DNA of 64,000 nt, taken from Planococcus citri. Its lineage: Eukaryota; Arthropoda; Insecta; Hemiptera; Pseudococcidae. Both the position numbers and the translations under genes were made by a program. The notes beneath the pieces are model-generated. The model had not been told where the DNA came from. It ran no database searches and saw only the letters and a program-made list of their open reading frames with translations. The stretch spans positions 16,244,001-16,308,000 of the forward strand of contig NC_088681.1 in assembly GCF_950023065.1 (NCBI RefSeq), in the 5' to 3' direction. Below, piece after piece: positions 34,601-47,159 of this stretch (position 1 is the first letter of the stretch; every line of letters begins with the position of its first letter).

Positions 34601-35839
34601 TAAACATCATTAAAATAAATTTAAAATGGCACAAAAGTACTTGAAAAGTCTCAATAAGGCGACCAAAAGTTACCAAAAACTGATGAAATTTGACAAAATT
34701 TAACATACCTACCTATTTGTACTTGTAAATTATGCAAAATATAAAAGGACCAAAAAATTGATAGAAAATTTCAACAAGATTCCTCAAAATTTGCATAAAA
34801 AGACTAAAATTAGATTAAAAAACACACAAATAAAAATACTAAAAAAAACGCCGTATCAATAAAGAAAATAGGTACCTACTTTTAAAATTGTAGTTTGAAA
34901 TCATAGAAAAATTACAAGGAAGTAATGAAATTTCAGTGTCTAATAAATATTTTACAAAATTTTGCTCAAACATAGTTACTTCTTCTCTGGTAATTTTGAA
35001 TGATTTTAATTTTTTTTAGCATTGTTATGTTGCTTTTAACATGTTTTAATGATGTTTTATGCAAATTTTGCTGGAATTTCATCACTTTTTGGTAATTTTC
35101 AATGATTTTAATGTTTCAAAAATGTTTTTTAATGTTGGATTTTTTTTACATTATTTAAAAAATTTTTTGATATAACTTTTACTATTTTTCATCCAATTTT
35201 ACTAAAATTTTATTCTTTTTATATTATTTTATGGCAATTTTTAATGATCTTAAGGTCATTTTTAACTTGTTTTAATATTTTGAAAAGAGAGTAAAAAGAG
35301 GTCCTCTCAAAATACCTAATCCAGTTGAGTTGAAAATTTTTTGTTTTGAATTTTTATTAGAAATTGGAAGCTTATTTAAGCCTTTTTTGGAAATGTATGT
35401 TAAGATCTCATTTTAAAAAGGGAGTTCACGCAATTTTTCAAGTTTCTAATCTTATGATAAAAATTTCAACGATTACCTCGAAATTTCAAAGTTGAGCTTC
35501 CTAAATTTTAATTACTGATTTTAAATTTTGTAGGTACGATTCACTCTCTTTAAAACTTCGTGAATCTCTTCTTCTCCTTCTCAAGCTTTTTGAAAAAGAA
35601 ATAATGCTGATTATTTGACCAGGTAGATCATTTGAAAGGAATTCGCAAGGAAATTTCAGTAAAATTGAAGAACTCAACTTTATTTTCGATTCGAGTTTAT
35701 GTAAAATAGGTCACCTGTTTTTGCACATCCACGCTCGTTTTCTCCCATCCCTTCCAATTATTTTTGATTTTTGGGTCAATAAAATTTGAAAAAAATAATA
35801 CTATCTAGGAAAAAAATTTGAAAATTTTCAGGAAATAGG
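31642..35839. other. gene-free AT-rich stretch with decayed repeats
   Basis: No exon is recognised; ORFs at 31697-31918, 32459-32665 and 32468-32740 have no motif. Near 33900-34050 there is a diverged copy of the CTGGAGNCTCCAG repeat (TCTAGAGCCTCCAGAAAAATT). A run of about 20 A lies at 34326-34344. From 34.3 to 35.3 kb the DNA is extremely AT-rich, with recurring CAAAATTTTGC, AAATTACC and AATGATTTTAA words. Confidence 0.4.
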
Positions 35840-36040
35840 AGATTTTTTGGTGATTTTTTGAAAATTAAGTTTCAAGTTTTAATGAAAAAAATTCAAAAAA
35901 TGAAAATATCGTCAATTTGACCCAGAAAACTGAAATTTGGCATGTGTCCTATTTTCGACGCACCGCCCCCCCCCCACGGAATCAAATCGAAACCGTTTCG
36001 AACTATTTTGAGTAGTTCTAGAGGCTACAGTAGATTTTTG
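35840..36040 (-). repeat. CTGGAGNCTCCAG dispersed repeat, minus-strand copy
   Basis: Reverse-complemented it reads CTGTAGCCTCTAGAACTACTC, then AAATAGTTCGAAACGGTTT, AAATTTCAGTTTTCTGGGTC and TTTTCAAAAAATCACCAAAAAA. This is the same order of blocks as at 37905-38120 and 45130-45340. A run of ten C lies inside at 35967-35976. Confidence 0.7.
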
Positions 36041-36696
36041 AAAGATGAAATTTATATTAAATTTTTCATTCAATAAAATTGAAAAACTTAAAATTTACTT
36101 TATACTTTAACTTCAACATGCTAAGTCGATTAAAGGCATCACCAAGCAGTTCTGGAGCGTTTAGCCAAATTTTGAAAATTTTTAATCATCAAACAGTGCC
36201 ATAAAAATTGTCCAAATCAACTTCAGCTTGTTTAAACCCAAATTCTGCTTGTTGGTGACCCCACTTGACCGATTACCCACCCTTTTTTCAATACCGGGTT
36301 TTGCCATTTCCAAATCGTCCATTTCCCCAGCAATTTCAGAATTGAAAATTTGAAAAATTCACTATAAACCTAAGCCTTTTGACGAAAAAATCGAAAATTC
36401 AGTTTATGCCCTATTTTTGACATGCTGAGTTGACTGGTAATGAATTTAATCCTTTTTAAAATCTTCAAAAAAATTTTGAAAACTCCAGTTTCCAAAAAAT
36501 TTTTTACAAAATCTGTCGAAATGAACTTTTGCACGTATATAAACACGTTTGGTGCAATTGGAGCATGTTAGTGACTCATTTGACCAATTAAACGTCTATT
36601 TTTCAAAATCTGTTCAGCCAGCTCAGAATCATGAATATGAATAAACGAAGTTGTTACTTTCAGCATTTGACATTATAAATAATAGAAGAAAAATAA
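36041..36696. other. gene-free stretch upstream of the Penelope-like fragment
   Basis: Decayed repeat text including AGTTCTGGAGCG and ACATGCTGAGTTGACTGG. No reverse-transcriptase motifs are seen in any frame, showing that the Penelope-like element is truncated at its 5' side. Confidence 0.45.
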
Positions 36697-37401
36697 CTTA
36701 AACCAAACTTTCATAAAGAGCTTCATACTATTTACAGCATTGCAAAAAACAATGGCTATCATCCTAGCATGGTTCAAAAACTTCTATGTAGGAGAAAAAA
36801 TGCTCTCTTCAAGGCTAAGGTGACGACCTTTCGCGATGATAACGTCAATGTTAGTTGGAAAAAATTTACCTACAATGGTTCGATTACTTGTAAGCTCACT
36901 AACTCCTTAAATAAAAAGCTCAAACACCTAGAATTAGAAAAACCTGTAAAATTCGCCTTTAAATCTAATAATACTATTTCTAATTTACTATGTAACAACA
37001 AAGATACTTGTAAAATATCTACGGACCAGAAAAGTGGAGTTTACAGACTCGAATGCAATACCTGTAAAGCTCTCTACATTGGACAAACTGGCCGAGCTTT
37101 CAAAATACGCATGAAAGAACACCTTAGCGCATGGAAAAATAAAAAACCTGGAGTATCTACATTTGCAGACCATCTACTAACCAGCAACCACTCATCTGAC
37201 TTTAATTTCAAAGTCCTCCATGTTGAAAAGAAAGGTAAAAGGCTAGACACTCTGGAGGAGTTTGAGATATTTAAACATATAGAAAGCAACTACATTGTCC
37301 TCAATGAAGTAGTAAAAGCTCCGACCAACATCCATCGCAACATGCTACGCAGCATCTCTACCTACATACACAACCAACCGCCCCCCTCCCCTAAATCCTA
37401 A
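36697..37401 (+). pseudogene. Penelope-like retroelement, C-terminal GIY-YIG endonuclease (5'-truncated)
   Basis: The frame is open from 36697 to a TAA at 37399-37401; the first ATG is at 36769 (210 residues from there). Upstream of it the frame reads KELHTIYSIAKNNGYHPS, typical of the linker after the Penelope reverse transcriptase. Cysteines at residues 75, 81, 96 and 99 fit the zinc-binding part. GVY (90-92) and LYIGQTGR (102-109) are the GIY-YIG signature, with arginine 109, an EH pair at 117-118, H135/H141 and glutamate 164 as likely catalytic or structural residues. In Penelope-like elements this domain nicks the target DNA. The reverse transcriptase is missing. The domain is uninterrupted, so the copy is rather young, but it cannot move on its own. 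Confidence 0.9.
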
Positions 37402-37904
37402 GCTCATGTAATTCGACGTAATTTTCTATCTATTTGTTCTCGTATGTACTTCGCATTTTTACTTGTATTATTCTTGCTTTATGCCTGATGATAGTACGAC
37501 TACGTACTGAAACGGCCGTCACATGTTTTGTAATGTGTAATACAGTGTTTTGTGTACAAGTTATTTTTCTTCTATTATTTATAATCATGAATATATTTTT
37601 ATCAAATTTTTCAAATTACAAAACCACTGGCGAAATCTACGGTTTCGAAACTGGCAAACATCGATTTCAGAAAAATGGTGCGTAATCAATAAAATAGGTC
37701 ACTAACAAGTACATACAAATCACATTTTTACAAGTTCATTTTCACAGTTTTTATAGGGCCTTTTGAAATTCTGTAATCTCCAAAATATGACTGGAGGCTC
37801 CAGAATAGCTTAAAACCACCTGCAAACGACATCAACATGTTAAAATTGAGACATAAATAAAGTGATTTTTGCTTTACAACTTCATTGGATAAAATTTTCT
37901 TGAA
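37402..37904 (+). other. 3' tail of the Penelope-like element and flank
   Basis: Shortly after the stop the sequence reads GCCTGATGATAGTACGACTA then ACTGAAACGGCCGTC. A CTGATGAT...GAAACGG phrase like this is common in 3' tails of Penelope-like elements. The boundary with host DNA is not clear. The ORF at 37434-37685 is a by-product. Confidence 0.45.
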
Positions 37905-38120
37905 AATTTCCACCATTAAAAATCTGCTGGAGCCTCCAGAACTGCTCAAAATAGTTTGAAACCGTTTCTAATCATTTTGTGGGGTTGAAAATAGAGTACA
38001 TATCAAATTTCAATTTTCTGGGCCAATTTGGTAAAATTTTGATTTTTTAGCATTTTTTGACTCAAAAGAAAATTTTCAAAAAATCACCAAGAAACCAAAA
38101 ATTTATTTCAGCATCAAAAA
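37905..38120 (+). repeat. CTGGAGNCTCCAG dispersed repeat, + strand copy
   Basis: The blocks are CTGGAGCCTCCAGAACTGCTC, AAAATAGTTTGAAACCGTTT, TTTCTGGGCCAATTTGG and TTTTCAAAAAATCACCAAG. It is the best match to 45130-45340 and, inverted, to 35840-36040. With the latter it flanks the Penelope-like fragment in opposite orientation. Confidence 0.75.
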
Positions 38121-40940
38121 TGTTAGATGATGGTGTATTTCGATTCACCTTTTTACGGTTCAAAAGTTTTTCTGCCAGTTTGGATGCATCTCATTTTATT
38201 AAATAGCTTCATTAGACCCCCCCCCCTCATCACCCATATGATAAAAAAAACTTTCGAACCAATGAAAAAGTTCCATTCAAAGGCAACTTGAACGCAATGA
38301 TTGATTACTTTTCGAATTCATTGACCTCAAACACCTCATAAAATTCAATTCTTTTTGGGGCGATAGTTCATCGATTTCGCTGTAGACATTCTCAAATAAA
38401 TAGTGAAATAATTTTATGCAATTTTTCGTCACGTTATCGAGACACAAAAAAAGTACGAGAACCAAGCAGACACGTGAACTTCCATCTCAAAGACCAGTAT
38501 CGTTCGGTCATAAAAGGTCGTAAGAAAAAATTTAGGCAATTAAATAAGTACATTGTATAATATACATACGAAGATGGTGAAGTGAAGTGGCGCCACTTCA
38601 GCTAACGTAAGAATTAGAGAGAAAAAAAAACCACGATGAGAATTCGGATTGATAGAGGTTGATTTTTACAACTTTGTGTTTGACCCCCCCAAGCCAAAAT
38701 AAAAAAAAATTCCTCTCCGCGAAAACCTCCGCAATGCGTTCTCTTATTAAAAAACATTTACAAAGACGACGATGAGGGGAAAAAAACAGATCATTAAACT
38801 CTCATCTCATTTCATGTAGTCCTATTAGCCTCACACAACTCATCACGCGAATTTCCATATTCGCCTCGAGGAAAACTTCAATTAGCCAAGTTTGGCTAGA
38901 ATTTTATAGTATCTGGCCAGCTTTGCGGCCAAGCTGGTCGTACGTATTACACTTGTTATATAGATGAAAGAAGAAATGGTGTAATTACACTCGAATAATT
39001 TCGATTATCAAATCTATCTACCGTCCTATATTGGCAAATGGCTCCGCCTACTTCCTTATCAGAATTTTTTTTAATATGCTATTTAACGTTATAAGAGCGC
39101 TAATATTAATGACCTTCTCGCCTTCGTTTTACTGATACTACTTAATACATACACTAATAGGCCTGATATCAGAGTTAGAGACTCGTCCATTATACCGCAG
39201 CTCAGCAGCAGCAGCAGCAACAACAACGTTGCTGTTAATATTTGGCGCGAATTTTTTTTTCTTCCTCTTTGGCTCGGTATGTACGACAAATTGGTCGCAG
39301 TGCTCCTTAAAAAAGCCTCTTTATTTACAAATTCTACTTTTATATACCGTACGGATTTCGTCGTCGGGGTATTGACCTTACCATAGTGATAAGTGACGGC
39401 ATAATATAAATGTGTGTGAGTGTAATTGACGTCTGTGTGATGTGCGTAGACGACGATGCGCGCGCATATATCTTCAATATGTATAGGTATAGTGTTCTAT
39501 CGTACGTCAAGGATAAAGGGGAAAATATCGGTATCCTTTGGGGAATCGACGACGACTTTCCATATACACCTGAATGAAAACTCACCAGAGATGGTATCCT
39601 ATCATTTTTCCCGTATCGAATATCGTCAACTATACGTGGCGTCATTCACCTTGAAGAATAATGAATGAAATCGAGTAAATTTTTTCTTCTTATTTAAAAC
39701 ATCTGTACGAGAGTTTGCTAGTTCAACAGCCATGTTTGAATTTTATTATTATGTTTAGAGATTGGAGTAGGTCAATCTATGACTCTAATGTAGTATGATG
39801 ATCGAGCCAAGGTTTTATCGTAATTTTTTACGCTTATCGTCGTTTAGCTTATTTATTATACCGATAAAAATCTCATCTTTGGCCAAGTTCATTGACTTGT
39901 TAATTATTAATATTGCGTACCCTGATTATGTGCTAGTGTGCGATTTTTTTTTTTCGTATAGTGTTTGCTCAATTTATGTATAATATCTACTTCATGATGT
40001 GTTATAAAATACTCGTAAATGCCAGTGCCACTATCTCTATATTTTAGAGATATCAGCTCAACGCGATGAACAACCTATCACAATATTGTAAGTTTTGACG
40101 TGGGTTGTGTTCCTATATACGTACATGTAGGTACTGTACTTCTACGTGGATTGTACGAGTAGGTACTTAATAATAATGTTTTGCAGAACTGTATTATAAT
40201 TTTGTACCTTTTGAGATGCTCTAAAAATACAATACTTATCCGAATGTATTAGAAGTATAAGATGAGGTGCCCCCTCCCCTTCCCTCCACCGTGAGGATTA
40301 ATTCTCGAATTTCGCGTTTCATGACGTTGAGCAAATTTGATTATTACGAGCTAAAAATAAAATTTACAACGTTAGATAATACAACTTCCTGCCTATGCTA
40401 TCTAAATTCAAGTGGGGGAAGGTTATTCACACCGTATCAAAACCAAAAAAAAAAAAAAAACGTAGAATAACATATCGTTTAAAAAATGATATCAAATTTC
40501 GTAATGAGTAGAGTCCATTTGTCGTGAATTTTTCCTATTTTCGTGCAAAATTTATTTAGTAAAATTTTTAGACCATAAACATATCACTGACCTCGCCAAA
40601 AGAGAAAAAATTATACGATTCTTGCAATCAGATTACTTCATCCAAAGGTCATTTATGAACATTTTTGGAAATTTTAGGTTCTCTGATTGTTTGCAAAATT
40701 TTTCTATAGGTGTCGTCCATCGACTGGGTAGATTACAGAGCCAACATAATTTCAATTCCACGCTTCTCTCCCTCCCCCCACCTCCTTAGAACAGTAAAAG
40801 GAAAAATTTGAGTGAATTATGTTTAATTATTTTCAGAAAAACGTTAAAAAGAAGATCAGAAATAATTTTTCTTTAATTTTGAAAGTTCACAAATTTTTTT
40901 TTCGAAACGAAAATTATCATTTTTCAACTTTGGGATCTCG
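38121..40940. other. gene-free stretch with short repeats
   Basis: It includes a run of nine C or more at 38217-38226, a 9-bp-stem hairpin at 38914-38939 (GGCCAGCTT...AAGCTGGTC) and a CAG/CAA run at 39203-39228. A CpG-richer patch near 39350-39560 has ORFs on both strands without motifs. No exon or RNA gene can be supported. Confidence 0.4.
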
Positions 40941-43900
40941 CCGGAGAGAGGAGGAGGGGAGAGGGCAGGAAAGGGGAGGGAGGGGGAGAGAGGAGGTAAA
41001 CATAGACCCAAAATATTAAAAAAATTTCAAGTCTCGTGTAATCATTTGACTGTGTTTTTTTCCACTAGGCTCGCTTAAATTTCGAAAAATGACCCACTCT
41101 TGAATGCCTCGCTCAATTGAGGTCAAATTTTTAGAGGAAAAAAAATATTGAAAATCATATTTTAACTAAGGGATTGTTTAAATAGGACATGACCAATAAT
41201 TTTTAGTTAATTCTACCTCAATTGAAGTAAATTTACCTACACTAGATTTTTTTTAAAGAAATGAACCAAATTTAAAATTTGCAAAAAATATTTTAAAATT
41301 TTCGATCTTGAAAATTTTATTTACAAGAAGACCTAATGATCATCTCAGTCACCAATTTAGCTCATTTTTTCGACAGAGCATGGAGGAAGGCTTCGTTGTA
41401 TTTAAAAAAAAAATCTGCTGCCAAAACAAAAAATTGAGAGTTCTGCGCAAATTTGAGTTTGCTAAAACGAAAGCAGAATAAATTGATGAAAAAATTGAAT
41501 TATGATCAATAATTGATCACCCTTGAGAAGATGAGAGACCCAATTTAGTGACGAGTGGGAAAAATAGTAAGTACTTCTGAGATTCAAAATTTTTCAAAAA
41601 ATGTGATAAGATGTCGAAAAATACAATTTTTTATTTTCTCACTGATCTCGAAAACAGCCTTCAAAACATGTTGGTATTATTGGAATATGACTTGGAAAAA
41701 ATATTTCCAGGTTTGTATAGCTACCCAGTTGCACATTTTGCAATTTTAGGACCTAACTACATTTTTAGGAGAAAATTTAGGCCCAATCAATCGAATTTTT
41801 TCTTCATTAGGTGTCGAAAGTGGGACCCAAGCTATCACAATAAGTCTCCAGATTTCTGAAAAAAAGAAAGAAATTGTGAGACCAAGGATTTGGTGAATCT
41901 TCAGAGACACCAATTCCGAATTTCAGCTCATTTTTTTGATACGAGTCTCGTGAAGTCCTGGTCCACCACAAAACTCCAAATTTTACTTATGAAATTGAAG
42001 AAGTTGCATGATCTATGCTTTGCTGGATTTTTAGAGACTAACACCTTAAGAAACTTGAGAAGCTCGTCTGATTGTATCAAAACAAGTAAGTCAAAATTTG
42101 AAATCAGCACTTTGAAATATCCAAAAAATTTTAAGAAAAAAAAAATACTTGCACAGAAATCTTACGAGCTGACACTCCCTGATTTGAACAAACCCCAGAT
42201 AAATCGATAGAGTCCTAAAACTTCCATATCAAAAATTTCAGCTGCTGAAATTCATTTTTGGATTTTTGGTAAATTTTTTGAAAATTCATTAAAAATTCAA
42301 AAAATCTGAAATTGTGATTATATTTTGACATTTTCAAAAATTGATATATAAATTTTTGAAAATGTTCATACCCATAGGTATGCATATTTTTCTAAACAAA
42401 TAATGAACCATCGTGAATCAGTTTTAGAGACTTCTGCAGCCTCCAGCGAGTTTTAAATTTTTTCCAGAGATTTGAAATTACTCCATAAGCTTTAAAATTT
42501 TTTTGAAGCGATTGTTTCAACTTTCAAGCTGGATGATCATGTGGACTTAAAATAGTATTTCAAACTGCTCGTGATAGTTGTGACATTTTTTATCATTTTT
42601 TTTTTCATGTTTTTTCTGGAATGGTAAAGTCTTATCTACTCTTTTAAACAAACACTTCTGGAATTTTGTGGTACCTTTTAAAATGACTGAGACATTGTCC
42701 AATAAGCACCAACCAATGTTATAGGATACTACTCGTTTTCATTTTTAGTCAATCCACAGCATTTTGATCCTTGGAGAAATAATCGAAAATTTGAAGATTG
42801 GTTTGGGGAGGAGACTTGAAGTGAAGTGAGTTATTAATCACAAAAACTGGTCCATTTTCATTAAAAAAAAACGTACCTCATGTATTGTGAAAAAGTTGAA
42901 AATTTCCATAAAATTAGCTTTAAAAATTTTTTTAAATGACTTTCAAAAATTTTCTAAACGCTCTAAAAGGAACTTTGGCCTCTAACATTTTTTTTGCGGG
43001 GAATTTAGGACATGCTTTTTCGATCTTGCTTGGTTTAAAAACAAAAATTGAGTAAATTGAGGCATAGGTAATATAAAAAAATTCAAAATTTTTCAAGTTT
43101 CAATAAAATCTGAGGGTTTTTGTGGAAAAAATGCAACAAAACAGGATTCAAAAAAATACCACGATATTTTGCTGTGAAAAACCGATTGAATTTGTGACAA
43201 TTTCTACAGACCATCAAAATTTATTAAAAATAGTTATAAAATAGAAAAAAGACTTTAGAATCAAGTTAGGTATTTTCAGGGATTTGGACTTGGAAACAAT
43301 GTCTTAAGAATTGTTTTGAATACAGCGAAGTGTTCAGCTTATGCAGTGTGCAGTGCACCCAGACAACAAACTCGTATTTCAACCCGAATATTGAAAAGCA
43401 TAGCTATGTATATCTAAGCATTTCTATGAGGAGGGTTTCGTGCCTTTCATTCTTTCTAGCCCCGCCCTTTAAATGCATCGCTGCATACAGACCTTAAGAA
43501 TAAAGTAATTGCATAGAGACATATGTACATAATAGGACATAGGAGATACAGGAGTAGGCTATAATTAATTATGCAAGGAATGACATCGAATGAAACCGCC
43601 ATTCATGTTACAGGGGTGCCAAAAACAAGAAAAAAAATGTCAGTAAAACGTAAAATGCTTAGTTTTATATTAATGTTCTTCAGAGGAGGTCTTGAAAAAA
43701 AAAATGGATGTTAAAATTGGAGGGAAATTTTGGAGGGGGAAAGGGAAATTTCATAACTGTAAAATTCCATTTCATAGCCAAAAATTCATCTTTTAGGGCA
43801 AGGAATGAATTTTTCTTCATTTCTTAAGTTGAAAATGAAAATTTTCTCCTCTTGCCTTGAAATATGTACTCAAGTCCGAAGTAGGTACTTAACATAAGAA

Positions 43901-45129
43901 AATAAAAAAAAAAATTGTCAATTTATTTGCTCACATTTTATTAACGTCTCATCTTCAAAACAAAAAAAAACGTTCTTGACGATATTTAAGATGCAGCTGT
44001 CTATTTTACACCAAAAGAAAGTAGTATTTTGCTGAGGTGTTTTGAAAATATTTGACGATGAGGAAGGTTCAATTTTTTCCTACTACCTATCTACATAAAA
44101 AGTACTATTTTTTACATTATTGTTTTTAAAAAGAAGAATTCCAATTTCTCAATTTTTTTCTCAATGAAAATTTTCAAGAGTATAAAGCTTAAAACTTTAA
44201 AATATTTTCCAAAAAAAAAAAAACGAATTTGTATTTTGTTAAAAAAGAATTTTTATGAGTGATAATTAGTTACCTATTTATAGAAGCACTTAGGTACAAA
44301 AGTTTTGAATTTTTTTGCGAAAAAGTTGCAATGAGGTTTTAAAACCAATTTTTCTTGTACCCATTCGAAAAAAAATATAAATAAAAATACTTATTTTTGA
44401 AAAGATGGTCCTAAAAACTTTTTTTGGAAATGATTTTTCGAGAAGAATAATAAACACATAAGAATTTCAAATTTTTTTGTAAATTTCTATGTTTTTTAGA
44501 AATAAGAAAGTAGTACATAATTGCACAATGAAGAAATTTTAAAACTTGTGTTTCTTATTAGGAACAAATAATATTCCTGCGTGGATGGATCGTGAAAAAA
44601 AAATGTTGGAGGATTTTGAAAAAATTCAGTGAACTGGAGACTTTTATTTTGAGTTGAAAATCACCCACTATGAGAAAAACTTTTAATTTTGGAAGTGCCA
44701 CTGAAAAGGGGATGTGGGTTCTCAAAGATGGGGATTTTTTTTTTAAATCGTGGTTTTTATGAGTGTATCTATAGACATCATTTTTCTATCGAGTAAAAAC
44801 CAACTGAATTCTTAAAAAATTTTCCACGTAAGTTACCAAGTATACCTAATCTTAAAAAACAGAAATTAATCAACTAATTTTTCATGTTTTTTCAACTCCA
44901 ATTTTCTACGAAAAATACTTGTTTTTAGTTTTTAAAAAAACGCAATTAAAATTCTTCAAATAAAAGTGAATTATTATATTTTACTTTCTTCGAATTTTTT
45001 TTGAAAATCAATTTTGAAAATATTGAACATTTTTCAATTTAAATTTACTTGCAGTCGACTTCATAGCGTATTGAAATTAGTTTTCAGAGATAATTTCGGC
45101 TTTTCAACTCCATTTGATGAAATTTTGTG
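40941..45129. other. gene-free stretch with purine run and decayed repeats
   Basis: A GA-rich purine tract occupies about 40943-41000. From 41.0 to 43.3 kb the DNA is decayed dispersed repeat with GAGCTGACACTCCCTGATTTG-type and CAGCCTCCAGCGAG-type phrases that recur at 51.5 and 54.3-54.6 kb. The 106-residue ORF at 41890-42210 falls in this repeat and has no domain. 43.3-45.1 kb is AT-rich without features. Confidence 0.4.
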
Positions 45130-45340
45130 GAAATTTCAAGTCTCAAAAATCTACTGGAGGCTCCAGAACTGCTCAAAATAGTTTGAAACCGTTCCCATCG
45201 ATTTGGCAGGACGAAAATAGGGTTTATCCCAAATTTCAGATTTCTAGGTCAATTTGGTAAAATTTTGATTTTTTTTCTCCATTTTTGGCCTAAATTTGAT
45301 TTTCAAAAATTCACCAAAAATCGAAAAACAAACTTCAGCA
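45130..45340 (+). repeat. CTGGAGNCTCCAG dispersed repeat, + strand copy
   Basis: CTGGAGGCTCCAGAACTGCTC, AAAATAGTTTGAAACCGTT, AATTTGGTAAAATTTTGATT and TTCACCAAAAATCGAAAAAC occur in the same order as at 37905-38120. Here the core CTGGAGGCTCCAG is a perfect 6-bp-arm palindrome. Confidence 0.75.
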
Positions 45341-45458
45341 CTTAAAATTTCGGGTGGTGATGAACTTTTGTATGACCTTTGGATCTAGCTTTGTCCAGTT
45401 CAAAAAATTTTGCGCTGGTCTTATGATGGAAAGCAAGATTTACAATTTTGTCTGACCA

Positions 45459-46847
45459 GGGTCATTCCACGTCAATTGGACCAAGAAGTGGTACGTGGGT
45501 TCGGCGATTTTTTTGAAATTTTTCCTGTGGAAAGACCTTCCGAAGGGATGACCAATGGCGCAAATCGCAGCCCTCTAGCTCATTTTCAACGGCAGCCAGG
45601 GGGTGTCAAAGTTTTCAGTGAACCAAAAATATCATCCATTTCAGCAGTGGATTGCTCGATAACCGCGATACCTACAAAAATGGAACTTTTTCCCATAGTT
45701 AGAGGTTTTGAAAGGCTTTTTGGTGATATCATAAAAATCAGTGTTGCCACTTTATTTCGTACAAAAAATTAGCTCAAAAAGTTTCAAAACGTATAATTTT
45801 CATATCGTTCCGACTCTCAAAAATTCTGAAAAAAATATATTATGGACAACTGTTTATGCTGAACAACATATTAAAAAATTGGGATGGTAACTTGTAACAA
45901 AGTCAATTAAAAAAAATTTAAACTTTACGAAAAAATGCGATTTTTTGATTTAAAACATGAAAAAAAGTTTTGATTGGTAAAGTTGACCCATTTGACCCCT
46001 ATTTTCACGTATCTGTTGAAAAAGTTGAAAAAACCCCTTTCACTCAATAAAATAAACTCGCAAAAAAATCAAAATTTGAAAAAATTCAATTTTCAATTTC
46101 AAACATCAAAAAAAGCTTAAAATTCAGTTGTCTTGTTTGACCACTTTCTGACGTATTTCATGAAAAAGTTGATAAAAATCTCACTCACAGCAAAAAAAAT
46201 GAAATTTGCTTTTTTTTGAATTTTTTTAAATTTTGATTTTTTTGTGATGAGTTAATTTCACCGAGTGAAGGGGGTTTTTCAATTTTCTCAACAGATACGT
46301 AAAAATAGGGATCAAATGGGTCAACTTTACCAATCAAAACTTTTTTTCATGTTTTAAATCAAAAAATCGCATTTTTTCGCAAAGTTTAAATTTTTTTAAA
46401 TCGACTTTGTTACAAGTTACCATACCAATTTTTTAATATGTTGTTCAGCATGAACAGTTGTCCACAATATATTTTTTTCAGAATTTTTGAGAGTCGGAAC
46501 GATATGAAAATTACGTTCTGAAACTTTTTGAGCTAATTTTTTGTACGAAAATAAGTGGCAACACTGATTTTTATGATATCACCAAAAAGCCTTTCAAAAC
46601 CTCTAACTATGGGAAAAAGTTCCATTTTTGTAGGTATCGGGGTTATCGAGCAATCTACTGCTGAAATGGATGATATTTTTAGGTTCATTGAAAACTTTGA
46701 CACCCCCTGGCTGCCGTTAAAAATGTGCTTGAGGGCTGCGATTTGCGCCATTGGTCATCCCTTCGGAAGGTCTTTCCACAGGAAAAATTTCAAAAAAATC
46801 GCCGAACCCACCTACCACTTCTTGGTCCAATTGACGTGGAATGACCC
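45459..46847 (-). mobile_element. foldback DNA element, copy 2 (1,389 bp)
   Basis: The same family as 4308-5677, with ends GGGTCATTCCACGTCAATTGG and their inverse at 46827-46847. The arms extend to about 46090 and from about 46215. The loop (about 46090-46210) reads as the reverse complement of the loop of copy 1, so the two copies are in opposite orientation. No matching target duplication is visible (CTGACCA against ATGTATC). Arm ORFs at 45410-45772, 46533-46751 and 46555-46932 are by-products; nothing resembles a transposase. Confidence 0.85.
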
Positions 46848-46874
46848 ATGTATCAGAGGATCAGGCGGGAGACT

Positions 46875-47000
46875 GGTGATATCAGAGAATGTCACAAGTG
46901 CCAAAATTTTACATTCGAGTGCCAACACATGACACTCCAGGGTCAAAATCTGACACCAAGTGCCAAAATCTGACAATTCAGTGTCAAATTTTGCCACTCT
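46875..47000. repeat. short degenerate repeat (AGTGCCAAAATCTGACA type)
   Basis: About six variants of AGTGCCAAAATnTGACA lie within 125 bp directly right of the foldback element. It is noncoding. Confidence 0.55.
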
Positions 47001-47159
47001 TCCGTAGGCACTGCATCCTAATTGCCAAATGTGCCCACAGGGTAAGAACAAAGACTCAATTTGAGCACTTTTTTGAGGCAAAACTCAGCCTTAAAATATC
47101 GAAAAATGGTCAAACTACACAAAAGTAAGATCATATAAAACGAATTTTACACACTTTCC

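Noticed and set aside
41890..42210. 106-residue + strand ORF
   Set aside because: Falls inside decayed dispersed repeat that recurs at 51.5 and 54.3 kb; no domain.
45410..46932. ORFs of 72-125 residues with a shared SISAVDCSITxIPTKMELFP phrase
   Set aside because: They are the two palindromic arms of the foldback element read on opposite strands; no start, domain or codon bias supports a protein.
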